This document shows positions 1 through 8,000 of a stretch of DNA of 64,000 nt, one piece after another; position 1 is the stretch's first letter, and each line of letters starts with the position of its first letter. The position numbers were made by a program, and so were the translations under genes. The DNA is from JAGVJT01 sp964471225. GTDB taxonomy: Bacteria; Pseudomonadota; Gammaproteobacteria; Legionellales; Legionellaceae. The stretch spans positions 1 to 64,000 of the forward strand of contig CAYYEZ010000027.1 in the NCBI GenBank assembly GCA_964471225.1, read 5' to 3'. The notes under the pieces were generated by a model. That model saw only the letters and a program-made list of their open reading frames with translations. It searched no databases and was not told where the DNA came from.

Positions 1-554
1 TGCTTGTCATTGTCCTTGCAAACTTAGTTCAAGCTTTTGTTATCCTGCCTACCTGGCTTAAGTTGAATCATGTTCGACCTTTTTCGATGATGCGAGGGAT
101 GCTGCCCGCTTTGTCTCTTGCTTTTTTCTCAAAATCTTCTGCAGGAACCTTGCCTGTGACGATGGATGTAATTGAAAAAAAATTAAAAGTTAGACCCGAG
201 ATTAGTCGTTTTGTGTTGCCGCTTTGTACTAGCATTAATATGAATGGTTGTGCTGCCTTTATTTTTACAACGGTCATTTATCTGATGCAAAATCACGGCG
301 TGCCGATTACGTTCGGCACGATGGCAATTTGGATCGTTGTCGCTACAGTCGCTGCTATTGGTAACGCAGGAATTCCGATGGGATGTTTCTTCCTGAGTGT
401 GAGTTTACTTGCAAGTATGAATGTGCCGATTGCTTTGATGGGGATTATTTTACCCTTTTATAGTTTGATTGATATGTTGGAAACGGCATTAAATGTTTGG
501 TCGGACTCTTGTGTAACGAAAATTATTGATAAGCGGGTGGTTGAGGATGAGTAA
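1..554 (+). CDS. Dicarboxylate/amino acid:cation symporter, C-terminal part
   Basis: The 3' part of a sodium- or proton-coupled dicarboxylate/amino acid symporter (SDF/DAACS family, GltP/DctA type), an inner-membrane carrier. The frame is open from base 3, so the gene begins before the window. Family motifs are clear: the serine-rich re-entrant loop (SKSSAGTLPVT), the NMNG helix-break motif of TM7 and the second hairpin around AGIPMG, followed by the conserved LNVWSDSC region that contributes the substrate-binding Asp. The product ends with a short charged tail. Its last 8 bases overlap the start of the glycosyltransferase gene, but the function looks unrelated. Substrate (glutamate, aspartate, C4-dicarboxylate) cannot be decided from this fragment. 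Confidence 0.88.
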   Translation, partial: LVIVLANLVQAFVILPTWLKLNHVRPFSMMRGMLPALSLAFFSKSSAGTLPVTMDVIEKKLKVRPEISRFVLPLCTSINMNGCAAFIFTTVIYLMQNHGVPITFGTMAIWIVVATVAAIGNAGIPMGCFFLSVSLLASMNVPIALMGIILPFYSLIDMLETALNVWSDSCVTKIIDKRVVEDE

Positions 555-1512
555 ATTCGGAAAAAAACTATCTGTCGTCGCTCCCTTTTTTAACGAAGAA
601 GCAATTTTGGCGCAGTACATAGAACGCACCTTGGGCGTTCTCGAGTCTCACTTTAAATCGTATGAATTGATTTTGATTGATGATGGTTCGACAGATCATA
701 GCGCTCAAATTTGTCTCCCGTTTATTCAAGCGAACCGAAATGTGCGATTAATTTGTTTTACACGTAATTATGGTCATGAAATCGCTCTCACTGCTGGGTT
801 GGATCATGCAACAGGAGATCAAGTTGTGATGATGGATACGGACTTACAGCATCCGCCAGAGCTTATTCCTGAGCTCGTCAAAAAATCTGAAGAGGGGTAT
901 GATGTGGTTTGCGCAACACGTCAAGACCGAGCAGAAGAGCCTTGGTTAAGAAAACTATTTGCTTATGGTTTCTATTATATATCACGTAAAATGACAAAAT
1001 TTGAAATTCACTCTGCTCGAGGAAATTATCGATTACTGAGTAGGGCTGTTGTAGAGTCGATTAAACTTATGAAAGAAACGAATCGACATTTGGTCATGAT
1101 GTTTGCTTACGTTGGATTTAACACCGCAGAAATCGCCTATCAGTGTCCTCCTCGTTGCGCGGGTAAAAGTAAATATAATTTGATAGCATTAGTTCGCTTA
1201 TCTCTCGATTCTATTATTGGTTTTTCCGCACGGCCACTGCGTTTGATGTCTTTATTTTCCGTACTCATTAGTGTGGTGATGATGCTTTATGCAGGTTTTA
1301 TTTTGATTGAAAAATTATTCATGCATCAAGCATTGGCCGATGGTATGGCCTCAGTGATTTTCTTAATTTCTGGCTTATTCTCTGTATTATTCCTCTTTTT
1401 GGCGGTGATTTCTGAATATATTAGTCGTATTCTGCTTGAAACTAAAAATCGCCCTTTGTATTACATTAAAGAAGATATTTCATATGACAACCTTTCGCAT
1501 GCTCGTCAGTAA
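547..1512 (+). CDS. Family 2 glycosyltransferase (polyprenyl-phosphate sugar transferase)
   Basis: A 321-residue GT2 enzyme of the DPM1/GtrB/ArnC type, expected to load a sugar from a nucleotide donor onto undecaprenyl phosphate at the cytoplasmic face of the inner membrane. The GT-A fold motifs are visible: DDGSTD at residues 45-50 and DTDLQHPP at 97-104. Two strongly hydrophobic segments lie near the C-terminus (about 232-260 and 268-295), as in GtrB/FlmF. I chose the ATG at 547 because GAGG lies directly upstream and the protein then starts like its family. The gene overlaps the next one, and the neighbours (GtrA-like, YdjC deacetylase, ArnT-like) suggest a role like Francisella FlmF2, making a polyprenyl-linked N-acetylhexosamine. 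The sugar itself is inferred. Confidence 0.85.
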   Translation: MSKFGKKLSVVAPFFNEEAILAQYIERTLGVLESHFKSYELILIDDGSTDHSAQICLPFIQANRNVRLICFTRNYGHEIALTAGLDHATGDQVVMMDTDLQHPPELIPELVKKSEEGYDVVCATRQDRAEEPWLRKLFAYGFYYISRKMTKFEIHSARGNYRLLSRAVVESIKLMKETNRHLVMMFAYVGFNTAEIAYQCPPRCAGKSKYNLIALVRLSLDSIIGFSARPLRLMSLFSVLISVVMMLYAGFILIEKLFMHQALADGMASVIFLISGLFSVLFLFLAVISEYISRILLETKNRPLYYIKEDISYDNLSHARQ

Positions 1513-1897
1513 ATTTCGACGCTACTTAACTGTTGGTGCTTTAAATACGGTACTAAATTTTTTCATTATGTATCTAGGCTCATTGTTTGGATTGCACTAT
1601 TTGATTTACACTCCGATGGGTTATTTAACAACAATCATTCTCAGTTTTTTCATGAATTTGCACTACACATTTAAAGTGCGAGATAAGCAAGGTTCTCGAT
1701 TATTAGGTTTTCTCTCAGTCAGTCTTGTGAACTTAGGTATTGTTGAGCTGATTGAGTTTGGTCTCATTGAGTATATTTGTTGTCCTCGTTGGCTTGCCAT
1801 CCTTTTAGGGATGGGGTGGTATGTTGTCGTTGGGTTTTTACTGAATAATTATGTTGTCTACCGACATTTTCCTCTAAAAGAAGAGCCTGTGGCATGA
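1484..1897 (+). CDS. GtrA-like membrane protein
   Basis: A small (137 residue) integral membrane protein of the GtrA/DPMS family, with four predicted membrane spans starting at the RRYLTVGALNT region and ending before a short basic/acidic tail. GtrA proteins are thought to help flip polyprenyl-phosphate-linked sugars across the inner membrane. It overlaps the upstream GT2 gene by 29 bases and the downstream deacetylase by 4 bases (ATGA), so the group is almost certainly one operon with coupled translation. The ATG at 1484 gives the usual family N-terminus; the ATG at 1499 is an alternative. In this context it is the probable flippase for the sugar loaded by the upstream enzyme. Confidence 0.8.
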   Translation: MTTFRMLVSKFRRYLTVGALNTVLNFFIMYLGSLFGLHYLIYTPMGYLTTIILSFFMNLHYTFKVRDKQGSRLLGFLSVSLVNLGIVELIEFGLIEYICCPRWLAILLGMGWYVVVGFLLNNYVVYRHFPLKEEPVA

Positions 1898-2715
1898 AGG
1901 CGTTTTGGCTATGTGCGGATGATTATGCACAAAATGCCGAGATATCAGCAGGTATTCGTGATCTTTATGCAATGAAGCGTGTCAATGCGATTAGTTGTAT
2001 GACAAATATGCCGCTCTGGGCAGAGGAAGGCTGCAAGTTAGTCGATTTGCATGATGGCGGCTATGTTGGCTTACACCTAAATTTAACTCAAGGTGATGCG
2101 CTAAGCTCCGCTTGGCAGAAAAAGTATGGTCAAACTTTTCGCTCGTTGGGATGGGTGATGACGCATCGCTTATCTCGTGATGTACTTCGAGCCGAATGCC
2201 AGGCGCAACTGACAGCATTTTGTCAGGTGATGGGACGTATGCCAGATTTTGTTGATGGTCATCAACATGTGCATCAATTTCCACAGATTGCCGATGTCAT
2301 GATGTCGCTTCTTGATGTGAATCAGTTTCGTGGCATGCTCCGTGTTTCAGCGAATCCCGAGTGGCAAAAAATATTTTCTTTAAAAGGTGCTGTGATTGCA
2401 CTTTGGGGTGGTTGGCGTTTACGTCGATTATTAAACACGCGTAGTATCGCATGCAACACAAGTTTTTCTGGTATTTATGCGTTCAGTGACGCGCAACATT
2501 ATAGTGATTACTTTAAATCATTTTTAGCGCATACCGTTGATCAAGGTCTAATTATGTGTCACCCGGGACATCCTTCTTTAGATAAAACTGACCCGTTACA
2601 ACATTCTCGTTATCATGAATATTTGTATTTATCGAGTGATATATTTTTAAGTGACTTAAAGCAGTACGGTATGGTATTGAAGCAAAAGGGGCAGATACAT
2701 GATTCATCAAAATAA
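1894..2715 (+). CDS. YdjC/ChbG-family carbohydrate deacetylase, NaxD-like
   Basis: A 273-residue YdjC-superfamily deacetylase, a metal-dependent enzyme removing N-acetyl groups from N-acetylhexosamines. Expected metal/active-site residues are present: the N-terminal CADDYA motif (D9, D10), HLNL (H61), DGHQHVHQ (D121, H123, H127) and a late CHPGHP motif (H223, H226). ChbG (chitooligosaccharides), HpnK (hopanoids) and NaxD (Francisella lipid A precursor) belong here. NaxD fits best because this gene is flanked by a polyprenyl-phosphate glycosyltransferase and an ArnT-like transferase, as in Francisella, where NaxD deacetylates undecaprenyl-phosphate-GalNAc to give galactosamine. The family call is firm; the substrate is inferred from context. 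Confidence 0.85.
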   Translation: MKAFWLCADDYAQNAEISAGIRDLYAMKRVNAISCMTNMPLWAEEGCKLVDLHDGGYVGLHLNLTQGDALSSAWQKKYGQTFRSLGWVMTHRLSRDVLRAECQAQLTAFCQVMGRMPDFVDGHQHVHQFPQIADVMMSLLDVNQFRGMLRVSANPEWQKIFSLKGAVIALWGGWRLRRLLNTRSIACNTSFSGIYAFSDAQHYSDYFKSFLAHTVDQGLIMCHPGHPSLDKTDPLQHSRYHEYLYLSSDIFLSDLKQYGMVLKQKGQIHDSSK

Positions 2716-4174
2716 GACGACAACACCTTGGTTTGTCTATGGCGTACTATTATTTTTGTTTGCCACGCGATTTCTTGCAATGGTATGGATGCCTTTGAAT
2801 GATAAAACAGAAGCTCGTTATGGTGAGATTGCGCGCTTGATGTTGACATCACAGAATTGGGTGACGCTTCAGCAAACGCCGGGAGAGCCTTTTTGGGCTA
2901 AACCGCCGCTTTCAACATGGGCCTCTGCGTTGTCGATGAAAATGTTTGGTGTACATGCATGGGCCGCGCGCCTACCTTCCATGCTTTGTGCAATAGGTAT
3001 TTTAGTGTTGATGGGATGGGTTGTTTCAAGGCGATATTCGAAGCAGTATTGTGGTTATTTATGGTTGATTTTAGCGGGCATGCCTTATTTTTTTATCAAC
3101 GCAGGCGTGGTTATGACAGACCCTGTGTTTGTTTTTTCAATGACGTTATGTATGGTTGCTGCTTGGCTTGCCATTAGTCATGCCAGCCGACTTTGGGGCG
3201 CTATTTTTTTTATTAGTTTAGGTTTTGGGTTGCTTGCAAAAGGACCTTTAATCGGAGTTTTAGTGCTTTTTCCTTTATTCCTATGGTGTGCTCTTGAGCG
3301 TAAATTTCATTATCTATGGAAAAATTTACCCTGGGTGTGGGGGAGCTTGCTCACGCTATTAGTTGCATTACCATGGTATGTGCTCGCTGAGCTTCGTACG
3401 CCAGGGTTTTTGCATTATTTTATTGTGGGTGAGCATATTGGTCGATTTCTTGAGTCTGGCTGGAGTGGTGATAAATATGGGTTTGCGCATGCGTTTCCTT
3501 TGGGCATGATCTGGATATTTATGTTGGGCGGACTGTTCCCTTGGCTATTGTTGGTCGTGCGTGATGCATTTAAGGTACGTGGACGTGTTGTCGTCACGGG
3601 TTCCCAAGATGGTTGGGTGACTTATCTATTGTGCTTTATTTTGACGCCACTGATCTTTTTTAGTTTTTCTCGTAATATTATTTATACTTATACGTTTACG
3701 GTGTTTCCTCCTTTAGCGTTATTGGTTGTTGATGGGATACAACGCCAGCTTTTTCCGTCATTCACACTCAAACGTTGTGCTTGGGTCGCCTCGAGCATGG
3801 GAACTGGCTGCCTTGTGTTGTCTATATTGCTATTATTCAAACCCACTTGGGTCGTTAAGTCTCAAGAAAATGTAGTTCGAGTGTGGCAGTCATTTCATCC
3901 ACATACTAACTTGATATATTGGGCGAATGAACCGGATTTTTCCGCACGATTTTATGCAAGAGGGAAGGTGCAAGCCACGCGAGATGAAAAAGCACTGCTT
4001 CAATGGTTGCAACAACCTATCCAGCAGTATTTAGTTGTACGACAAGATCAGCTAAATGAAATTTCTGAAAAACTACGTCGACGATGGAAAGCTGCTGCTC
4101 AAATTCGAGTTCAAAATAAGATTTTTATTTTGTATGAAATCCGCTCGAGAGGGGCCAGCAAAGTGTTCGTTTAA
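2699..4174 (+). CDS. ArnT/FlmK-like lipid A glycosyltransferase (PMT_2 family)
   Basis: A 491-residue polytopic glycosyltransferase of the ArnT/GT83 type, with roughly a dozen hydrophobic spans and a C-terminal soluble region from about residue 395. The first periplasmic loop has the signature acidic/arginine motif (NDKTEARYGEIARLML, residues 34-49), and EPFWAKPPL follows. ArnT moves an aminosugar from undecaprenyl phosphate onto a lipid A phosphate on the periplasmic face; FlmK does this with galactosamine. It overlaps the deacetylase gene by 17 bases, with AAAGGGG about 9 bases before the ATG. As the last gene of the set it probably performs the final transfer. A PMT-type O-mannosyltransferase is less likely, given the deacetylase partner. 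Confidence 0.85.
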   Translation: MIHQNKTTTPWFVYGVLLFLFATRFLAMVWMPLNDKTEARYGEIARLMLTSQNWVTLQQTPGEPFWAKPPLSTWASALSMKMFGVHAWAARLPSMLCAIGILVLMGWVVSRRYSKQYCGYLWLILAGMPYFFINAGVVMTDPVFVFSMTLCMVAAWLAISHASRLWGAIFFISLGFGLLAKGPLIGVLVLFPLFLWCALERKFHYLWKNLPWVWGSLLTLLVALPWYVLAELRTPGFLHYFIVGEHIGRFLESGWSGDKYGFAHAFPLGMIWIFMLGGLFPWLLLVVRDAFKVRGRVVVTGSQDGWVTYLLCFILTPLIFFSFSRNIIYTYTFTVFPPLALLVVDGIQRQLFPSFTLKRCAWVASSMGTGCLVLSILLLFKPTWVVKSQENVVRVWQSFHPHTNLIYWANEPDFSARFYARGKVQATRDEKALLQWLQQPIQQYLVVRQDQLNEISEKLRRRWKAAAQIRVQNKIFILYEIRSRGASKVFV

Positions 4175-4191
4175 AGCAATTACAGTATGTC

Positions 4192-4211
4192 TAGTGTGTT
4201 GCGGCACACTA
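4192..4211. other. Small inverted repeat between convergent genes
   Basis: A 7-bp stem (TAGTGTG/CACACTA) with a 6-base loop lies between the ends of the ArnT-like gene and the convergent CPBP protease gene. There is no T-run on either side, so it is at best a weak transcription end. Confidence 0.3.
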
Positions 4212-4289
4212 TCCAGTCATTACTTTCTAGACCCTAGTTCGGTGTTTTCTAGGATTATTCTTTCTACATATTATCAAATTTTTAAAGAA

Positions 4290-5018
4290 TTACGTCATGC
4301 GAGGCTCAGGTGTTTGTTGCTCTTGTGCTAACTCATCCCCTTCTCCGAATAAATTTATCAGTAAACAGGCGAGTGTATTGTTGAAAATATGTGCGCCTAT
4401 TGCAACAGCCAGTCCAAATTGCACGGCAAAAAATCCTAAAGCTAGACCCGAGCAAAATGTGACAATGACTTGAACATGGTTGTTTTTAGCGTTACCTTGA
4501 TGAGCGAGACCGAATAAGATTGCTGTAATAGTGATGGCAGTGGCCGCAGCAATAGAAATTCCAACATTTAGAAAAGGTAGTATCATTGCCGGAGGAAAGA
4601 TTAACCCTATCAGTAGCAGTAATATGTGTAACATAAAACCTCTAAAGATGAGCTCTTCTAAAATTGGTCCTGTCAACGTGACTTTGAGTTGTTCATTTCT
4701 CAATAAGTCCAAGTATTCTTTTGTAGATTCCGCTTTAATAAAACGACTTAGGATCATGGCTGTAATGATGTTCATGAAAAGTACGCGGGTTGTAATTGCG
4801 TACGCTAACCCAAAAGACGGTAATAACGCTGCAGTGAGACCGATAAAAATGAATGCAGGTGCTAATTTAAGCCAACGGATCAGTTGGGTCGTTTTATCAC
4901 CTGTTTCTATTTTTTTTACGAGCGGTTTGGTGGATTCTGGAGAAAAATATTTTTCTGATTTTTTTGAATATTTCGGGTGTACAAGTCTCTCGTCAAAAAA
5001 AGCAGGTGTTGTCGCCAT
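4290..5018 (-). CDS. CPBP-family intramembrane glutamic protease
   Basis: A 242-residue membrane protein of the CPBP (CAAX protease and bacteriocin-processing, formerly Abi) family. All three catalytic motifs are present: EELIFRG (EExxxR type, about residues 121-127), FGLAH and HIFNN near the C-terminus. About 50 polar residues precede the first of several membrane spans, and an acidic Gln-rich tail follows the last. Members cleave peptides within membranes, modify prenylated substrates or give immunity to bacteriocins; the substrate here is unknown. It is convergent with the sugar-transfer operon and 44 bases downstream of dapE on the same strand, so read-through from the dap genes is possible. 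Confidence 0.8.
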   Translation of the reverse strand: MATTPAFFDERLVHPKYSKKSEKYFSPESTKPLVKKIETGDKTTQLIRWLKLAPAFIFIGLTAALLPSFGLAYAITTRVLFMNIITAMILSRFIKAESTKEYLDLLRNEQLKVTLTGPILEELIFRGFMLHILLLLIGLIFPPAMILPFLNVGISIAAATAITITAILFGLAHQGNAKNNHVQVIVTFCSGLALGFFAVQFGLAVAIGAHIFNNTLACLLINLFGEGDELAQEQQTPEPRMT

Positions 5019-5062
5019 AAAAGCTCCGAATTAAAAAATTGTGTTTTGAATTATTCGTCGAT

Positions 5063-6199
5063 TCATTTTTTAATTAATACGTTTTTCATTATGCAAAAAT
5101 AGACTTTTTCTAGCTCAATAAGATTTTTCAAACTGACATGCTCATTGACTTGATGAATAGTTTGATTGCTTGGGCCAAGTTCAATGACCTCGACGCCATA
5201 AGGAGCAATAAAACGTCCATCAGAAGTACCACCTGTTGTCGAGCAGATGGGGGTTCGGTGTAGCTCTGTTTCGATCGCTTGAATACAAGTCTCGAGTAAC
5301 CGCCCTTTGCTGGTTAAAAAAGGTTCTCCATTGTGTCGCCAAGTGATGTCTGGAGTGAGCTCAAACGAACGGAACAGCGCTTCAATTTGATTGGTTAATC
5401 CAGATGAAGTTTGTTCGGTAGAATAACGTAAATTGAGATGGACAGAGAGCTCTCCTGGAATAATATTCGATGCGTGTCCTTTGGCGTGAATGTGCGTCAT
5501 TTGTAGTGAGGTTGGGGGAAAATATGCATTTCCAGTATCCCAGACGGTGCTTGCGAGTGTTGCCAACGCACCGAGAGCCAGATGAATAGGATTAACTGCG
5601 AGATGAGGGTAGGCCACATGACCTTGTTTTCCTGTAAATACAATTTCAGCCGACAAAGAGCCTCGCCGGCCAATTTTAATGGTATCACCAGTTTCAATAT
5701 CACTTGATGGCTCGCCTACAATACAATAATCTGGCAACTGTCCAAGTTTTTGAAGCTTGTCCATGACCACAGGTGTACCTTTCTCGAAATCATTTCCCTC
5801 TTCACCGCTCGTGATAAGAAATCCTAAGCTGCCATCAAATGAGGGGTGGTCAGTTAAAAATCTCTCGGTTGCTTGAAGCATTGCAGCTAAGCTTCCTTTC
5901 ATATCAGCGACCCCTCGCCCATAAAGCATGCCATTTTTTTCGATTAATTCGAAAGGGGGCGTTTCCCAAAGGTGCTCATCACCCACAGGAACAACATCTG
6001 AATGCCCTGCGAATAACAAAAAAGGCTTTGAGTGACCGATACGCGCAAAAAGATTAGAGACAGGTGATGCATTCCATACCTCACATTGAAAGCCTAAAGC
6101 CTCTAGTTTTTTCTGAATAAAAATTTGACAGCCTGCGTCCTCGGGTGTGATCGAGGGATATTGAATCAGTGTTTTAAGCAGAGATTGCAGTGAACTCAT
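5063..6199 (-). CDS. dapE: Succinyl-diaminopimelate desuccinylase
   Basis: DapE, 378 residues, hydrolyses N-succinyl-LL-2,6-diaminopimelate to LL-diaminopimelate in the succinylase route to lysine and the meso-DAP of peptidoglycan. The M20 metallopeptidase pattern is intact: HSD (H66, D68), DMKG with the bridging Asp (D99) and SGEEG with the general base and a ligand (E133, E134). Length matches the family (about 375). The ATG overlaps the stop of dapD by 4 bases (ATGA), so the two consecutive pathway enzymes are translationally coupled. Confidence 0.96.
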   Translation of the reverse strand: MSSLQSLLKTLIQYPSITPEDAGCQIFIQKKLEALGFQCEVWNASPVSNLFARIGHSKPFLLFAGHSDVVPVGDEHLWETPPFELIEKNGMLYGRGVADMKGSLAAMLQATERFLTDHPSFDGSLGFLITSGEEGNDFEKGTPVVMDKLQKLGQLPDYCIVGEPSSDIETGDTIKIGRRGSLSAEIVFTGKQGHVAYPHLAVNPIHLALGALATLASTVWDTGNAYFPPTSLQMTHIHAKGHASNIIPGELSVHLNLRYSTEQTSSGLTNQIEALFRSFELTPDITWRHNGEPFLTSKGRLLETCIQAIETELHRTPICSTTGGTSDGRFIAPYGVEVIELGPSNQTIHQVNEHVSLKNLIELEKVYFCIMKNVLIKK

Positions 6200-7023
6200 G
6201 GCGTGATGTCTCTCAATAATTCGTTGATTCCAACTTTCGATCGTGTTTTTTCATCGACTTGTTTTACTATCACTGCACAATAAAGGTGATGTGATTTATC
6301 TTGACTGGGGAGTGAGCCTGACACAACAACTGCACCCGCAGGAATACGTCCATAAGTAATTTCCCCTGTTTCTCGATGGTATATTTTAGTGCTTTGACCG
6401 ATAAAAACGCCCATGGCAATTACAGCTCCTTTCTCAACGATGACGCCTTCAACAATTTCTGAGCGCGCGCCAATAAAGCAATCATCTTCGATGATCGTCG
6501 GATTGGCTTGTAAAGGTTCGAGCACACCACCAATGCCGACACCACCGGATAAGTGAACATTTTTTCCGATTTGTGCACAAGACCCGACAGTAGCCCATGT
6601 ATCCACCATGACGCCAGTATCGACATACGCACCGATATTTACAAAAGAAGGCATCAGGACTGTGTTCTTTCCGATAAAAGAACCCCTTCGAACTGTGGCT
6701 TGAGGGACCACGCGAATACCCATATCAATAAATTGCTGTTCACTGCAATTCTTAAATTTTGAGTCAATTTTATCGTAAAATTGACAATGTTGACCGGAGA
6801 TAAGGTGATTTGGATAACGTCTAAAACAGAGTAAAATAGCTTTTTTAACCCATTGATGCACACACCATATGTTATCTATTTTTTCTGCAGTTCGTAGCGT
6901 ACCATGATCGAGCGCCTGTAAAATATGCTCGAGTGCCTCATCTAGTTCTGGCGGACAATTTGTAGGTGTAATTTCTTGGCGCTTCTCAAAATATTCTTCG
7001 ATAAGCGGTTGGTAAGCGTGCAT
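6196..7023 (-). CDS. dapD: Tetrahydrodipicolinate N-succinyltransferase
   Basis: DapD, 275 residues, transfers succinyl from succinyl-CoA to tetrahydrodipicolinate, two steps before DapE. The C-terminal two thirds is a left-handed beta-helix of hexapeptide repeats (from about VLMPSFVNIGAYVD to GRIPAGAVVVSG), preceded by the helical N-terminal domain. Length and sequence match the enterobacterial enzyme almost end to end. It is the first gene of a dapD-dapE operon and is divergent from gspC across 103 bases. Confidence 0.96.
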   Translation of the reverse strand: MHAYQPLIEEYFEKRQEITPTNCPPELDEALEHILQALDHGTLRTAEKIDNIWCVHQWVKKAILLCFRRYPNHLISGQHCQFYDKIDSKFKNCSEQQFIDMGIRVVPQATVRRGSFIGKNTVLMPSFVNIGAYVDTGVMVDTWATVGSCAQIGKNVHLSGGVGIGGVLEPLQANPTIIEDDCFIGARSEIVEGVIVEKGAVIAMGVFIGQSTKIYHRETGEITYGRIPAGAVVVSGSLPSQDKSHHLYCAVIVKQVDEKTRSKVGINELLRDITP

Positions 7024-7126
7024 GATAATCCTAATCGATAAAGATTATTCATTTTAGGGTAATGATAGGCAAGAATCTAGGTGCATGATATGCTAATTAG
7101 CATGTCATAGAGATGTCTTTTGAGAA

Positions 7127-7639
7127 ATGATCCCCATCGATTTTAAAGTAATTTTATCAAAAAGTTTAACGCCCAGGTTGCTTTGCGCATTTTTCAGTTT
7201 ATTGGTTATCGCTGAGTTGATGTTTGGTTTAAAAACTTATTTTACAAACGAGCTGGTCGATGCACCTGTCGGTCAACAACCGACGATTTCTTCAATCGTA
7301 CCTATCGCTCGAGAAGACGTGCTCAAAATGCCATTGTTTGGTGAGTTTTTGCCCGAAGATCTTGCTGGTGTTGAATTAAAAAACTCGACACTTCATGTCA
7401 AATTGTTAGGTGTCATTTATTCGGAAGATGAAAAAAAGTCAGAGGTGATTCTAGAGCTACAAGGTGGCGAGGAGCGGACTTATCACGTAGGAGATATGCT
7501 CCCTGGCGGCGCTATCATTCAACGAATTAATCAAGACGAAATGTATGTTTCTCGTAATGGTGGTGTCGAGTATTTATTTTTACCGGAAAAGGGGATAAAC
7601 TTAGAGTCACCTGAACCGGGCCTTGTATTTGAGAAATAA
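7127..7639 (+). CDS. gspC: Type II secretion inner-membrane protein GspC, short form
   Basis: A 170-residue GspC/PulC-type protein: short cytoplasmic N-terminus, one transmembrane helix (about residues 19-37), a linker, and the periplasmic homology region (about 60-150) with the KLLGVIYSED and YHVGDMLPGGAIIQRI strands characteristic of the HR domain. GspC links the inner-membrane platform to the secretin GspD. Classical GspC (270-300 residues) also has a C-terminal PDZ or coiled-coil domain, absent here; the protein ends after a short Pro/Glu tail. No other gsp gene is in the window, as with the stand-alone lspC of Legionella. The next gene overlaps or abuts its stop, so the two are likely co-transcribed. 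Confidence 0.8.
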   Translation: MIPIDFKVILSKSLTPRLLCAFFSLLVIAELMFGLKTYFTNELVDAPVGQQPTISSIVPIAREDVLKMPLFGEFLPEDLAGVELKNSTLHVKLLGVIYSEDEKKSEVILELQGGEERTYHVGDMLPGGAIIQRINQDEMYVSRNGGVEYLFLPEKGINLESPEPGLVFEK

Positions 7640-7640
7640 A

Positions 7641-8000
7641 TTGTCTTATTTTCGCGTTCTTTTTTTGGTTTTTTTCTGTGTTGTTGTTACAGGTTGTTCT
7701 ACTGTGCATGATTACAATCTGAAGGAAGGGATACGAAGTTTCCGTGTCCAAGATTATCGCCATGCATTTATTCGTTTAAAGCCTGAGGCCGAAAGAGGTC
7801 AGCGCGATGCGCAGTATGCAATCGGTTATATGTATTACTACGGTCAGGGTGTGATTGAAAATCGTAAAAAAGCTTGTTTCTGGATCACGAAGGCCGCGAA
7901 AGCCGGACAGCGTGAGGCGATTGTGGCTTTGAAAAAAATTAAGGCCTTACCTTCATCTCATCCTCTTGAGTCCAATGCGCGTCGAGTATTAACTTCATAG
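7641..8000 (+). CDS. Sel1-repeat lipoprotein
   Basis: A small lipoprotein with an N-terminal hydrophobic segment ending in the lipobox VTGC, then about 95 residues carrying Sel1-like/TPR repeats (A..GQ.DAQYAIGYMYYYGQGV, followed by a second A..GQ.EA unit). Sel1 repeats usually serve protein binding. No ATG start is available: I chose the TTG at 7641, directly after the gspC stop, giving a signal peptide that begins MSYFRVLF; a TTG at 7623 overlapping gspC is the alternative. Its last 62 bases overlap the 3' end of mutY on the opposite strand. The gspC linkage suggests an envelope or secretion role, but this is inference. Confidence 0.7.
   Translation: MSYFRVLFLVFFCVVVTGCSTVHDYNLKEGIRSFRVQDYRHAFIRLKPEAERGQRDAQYAIGYMYYYGQGVIENRKKACFWITKAAKAGQREAIVALKKIKALPSSHPLESNARRVLTS

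Noticed and set aside
4531..5034. Long plus-strand frame opposite the CPBP protease gene
   Set aside because: It mirrors a well-supported gene and shows no recognisable protein features.
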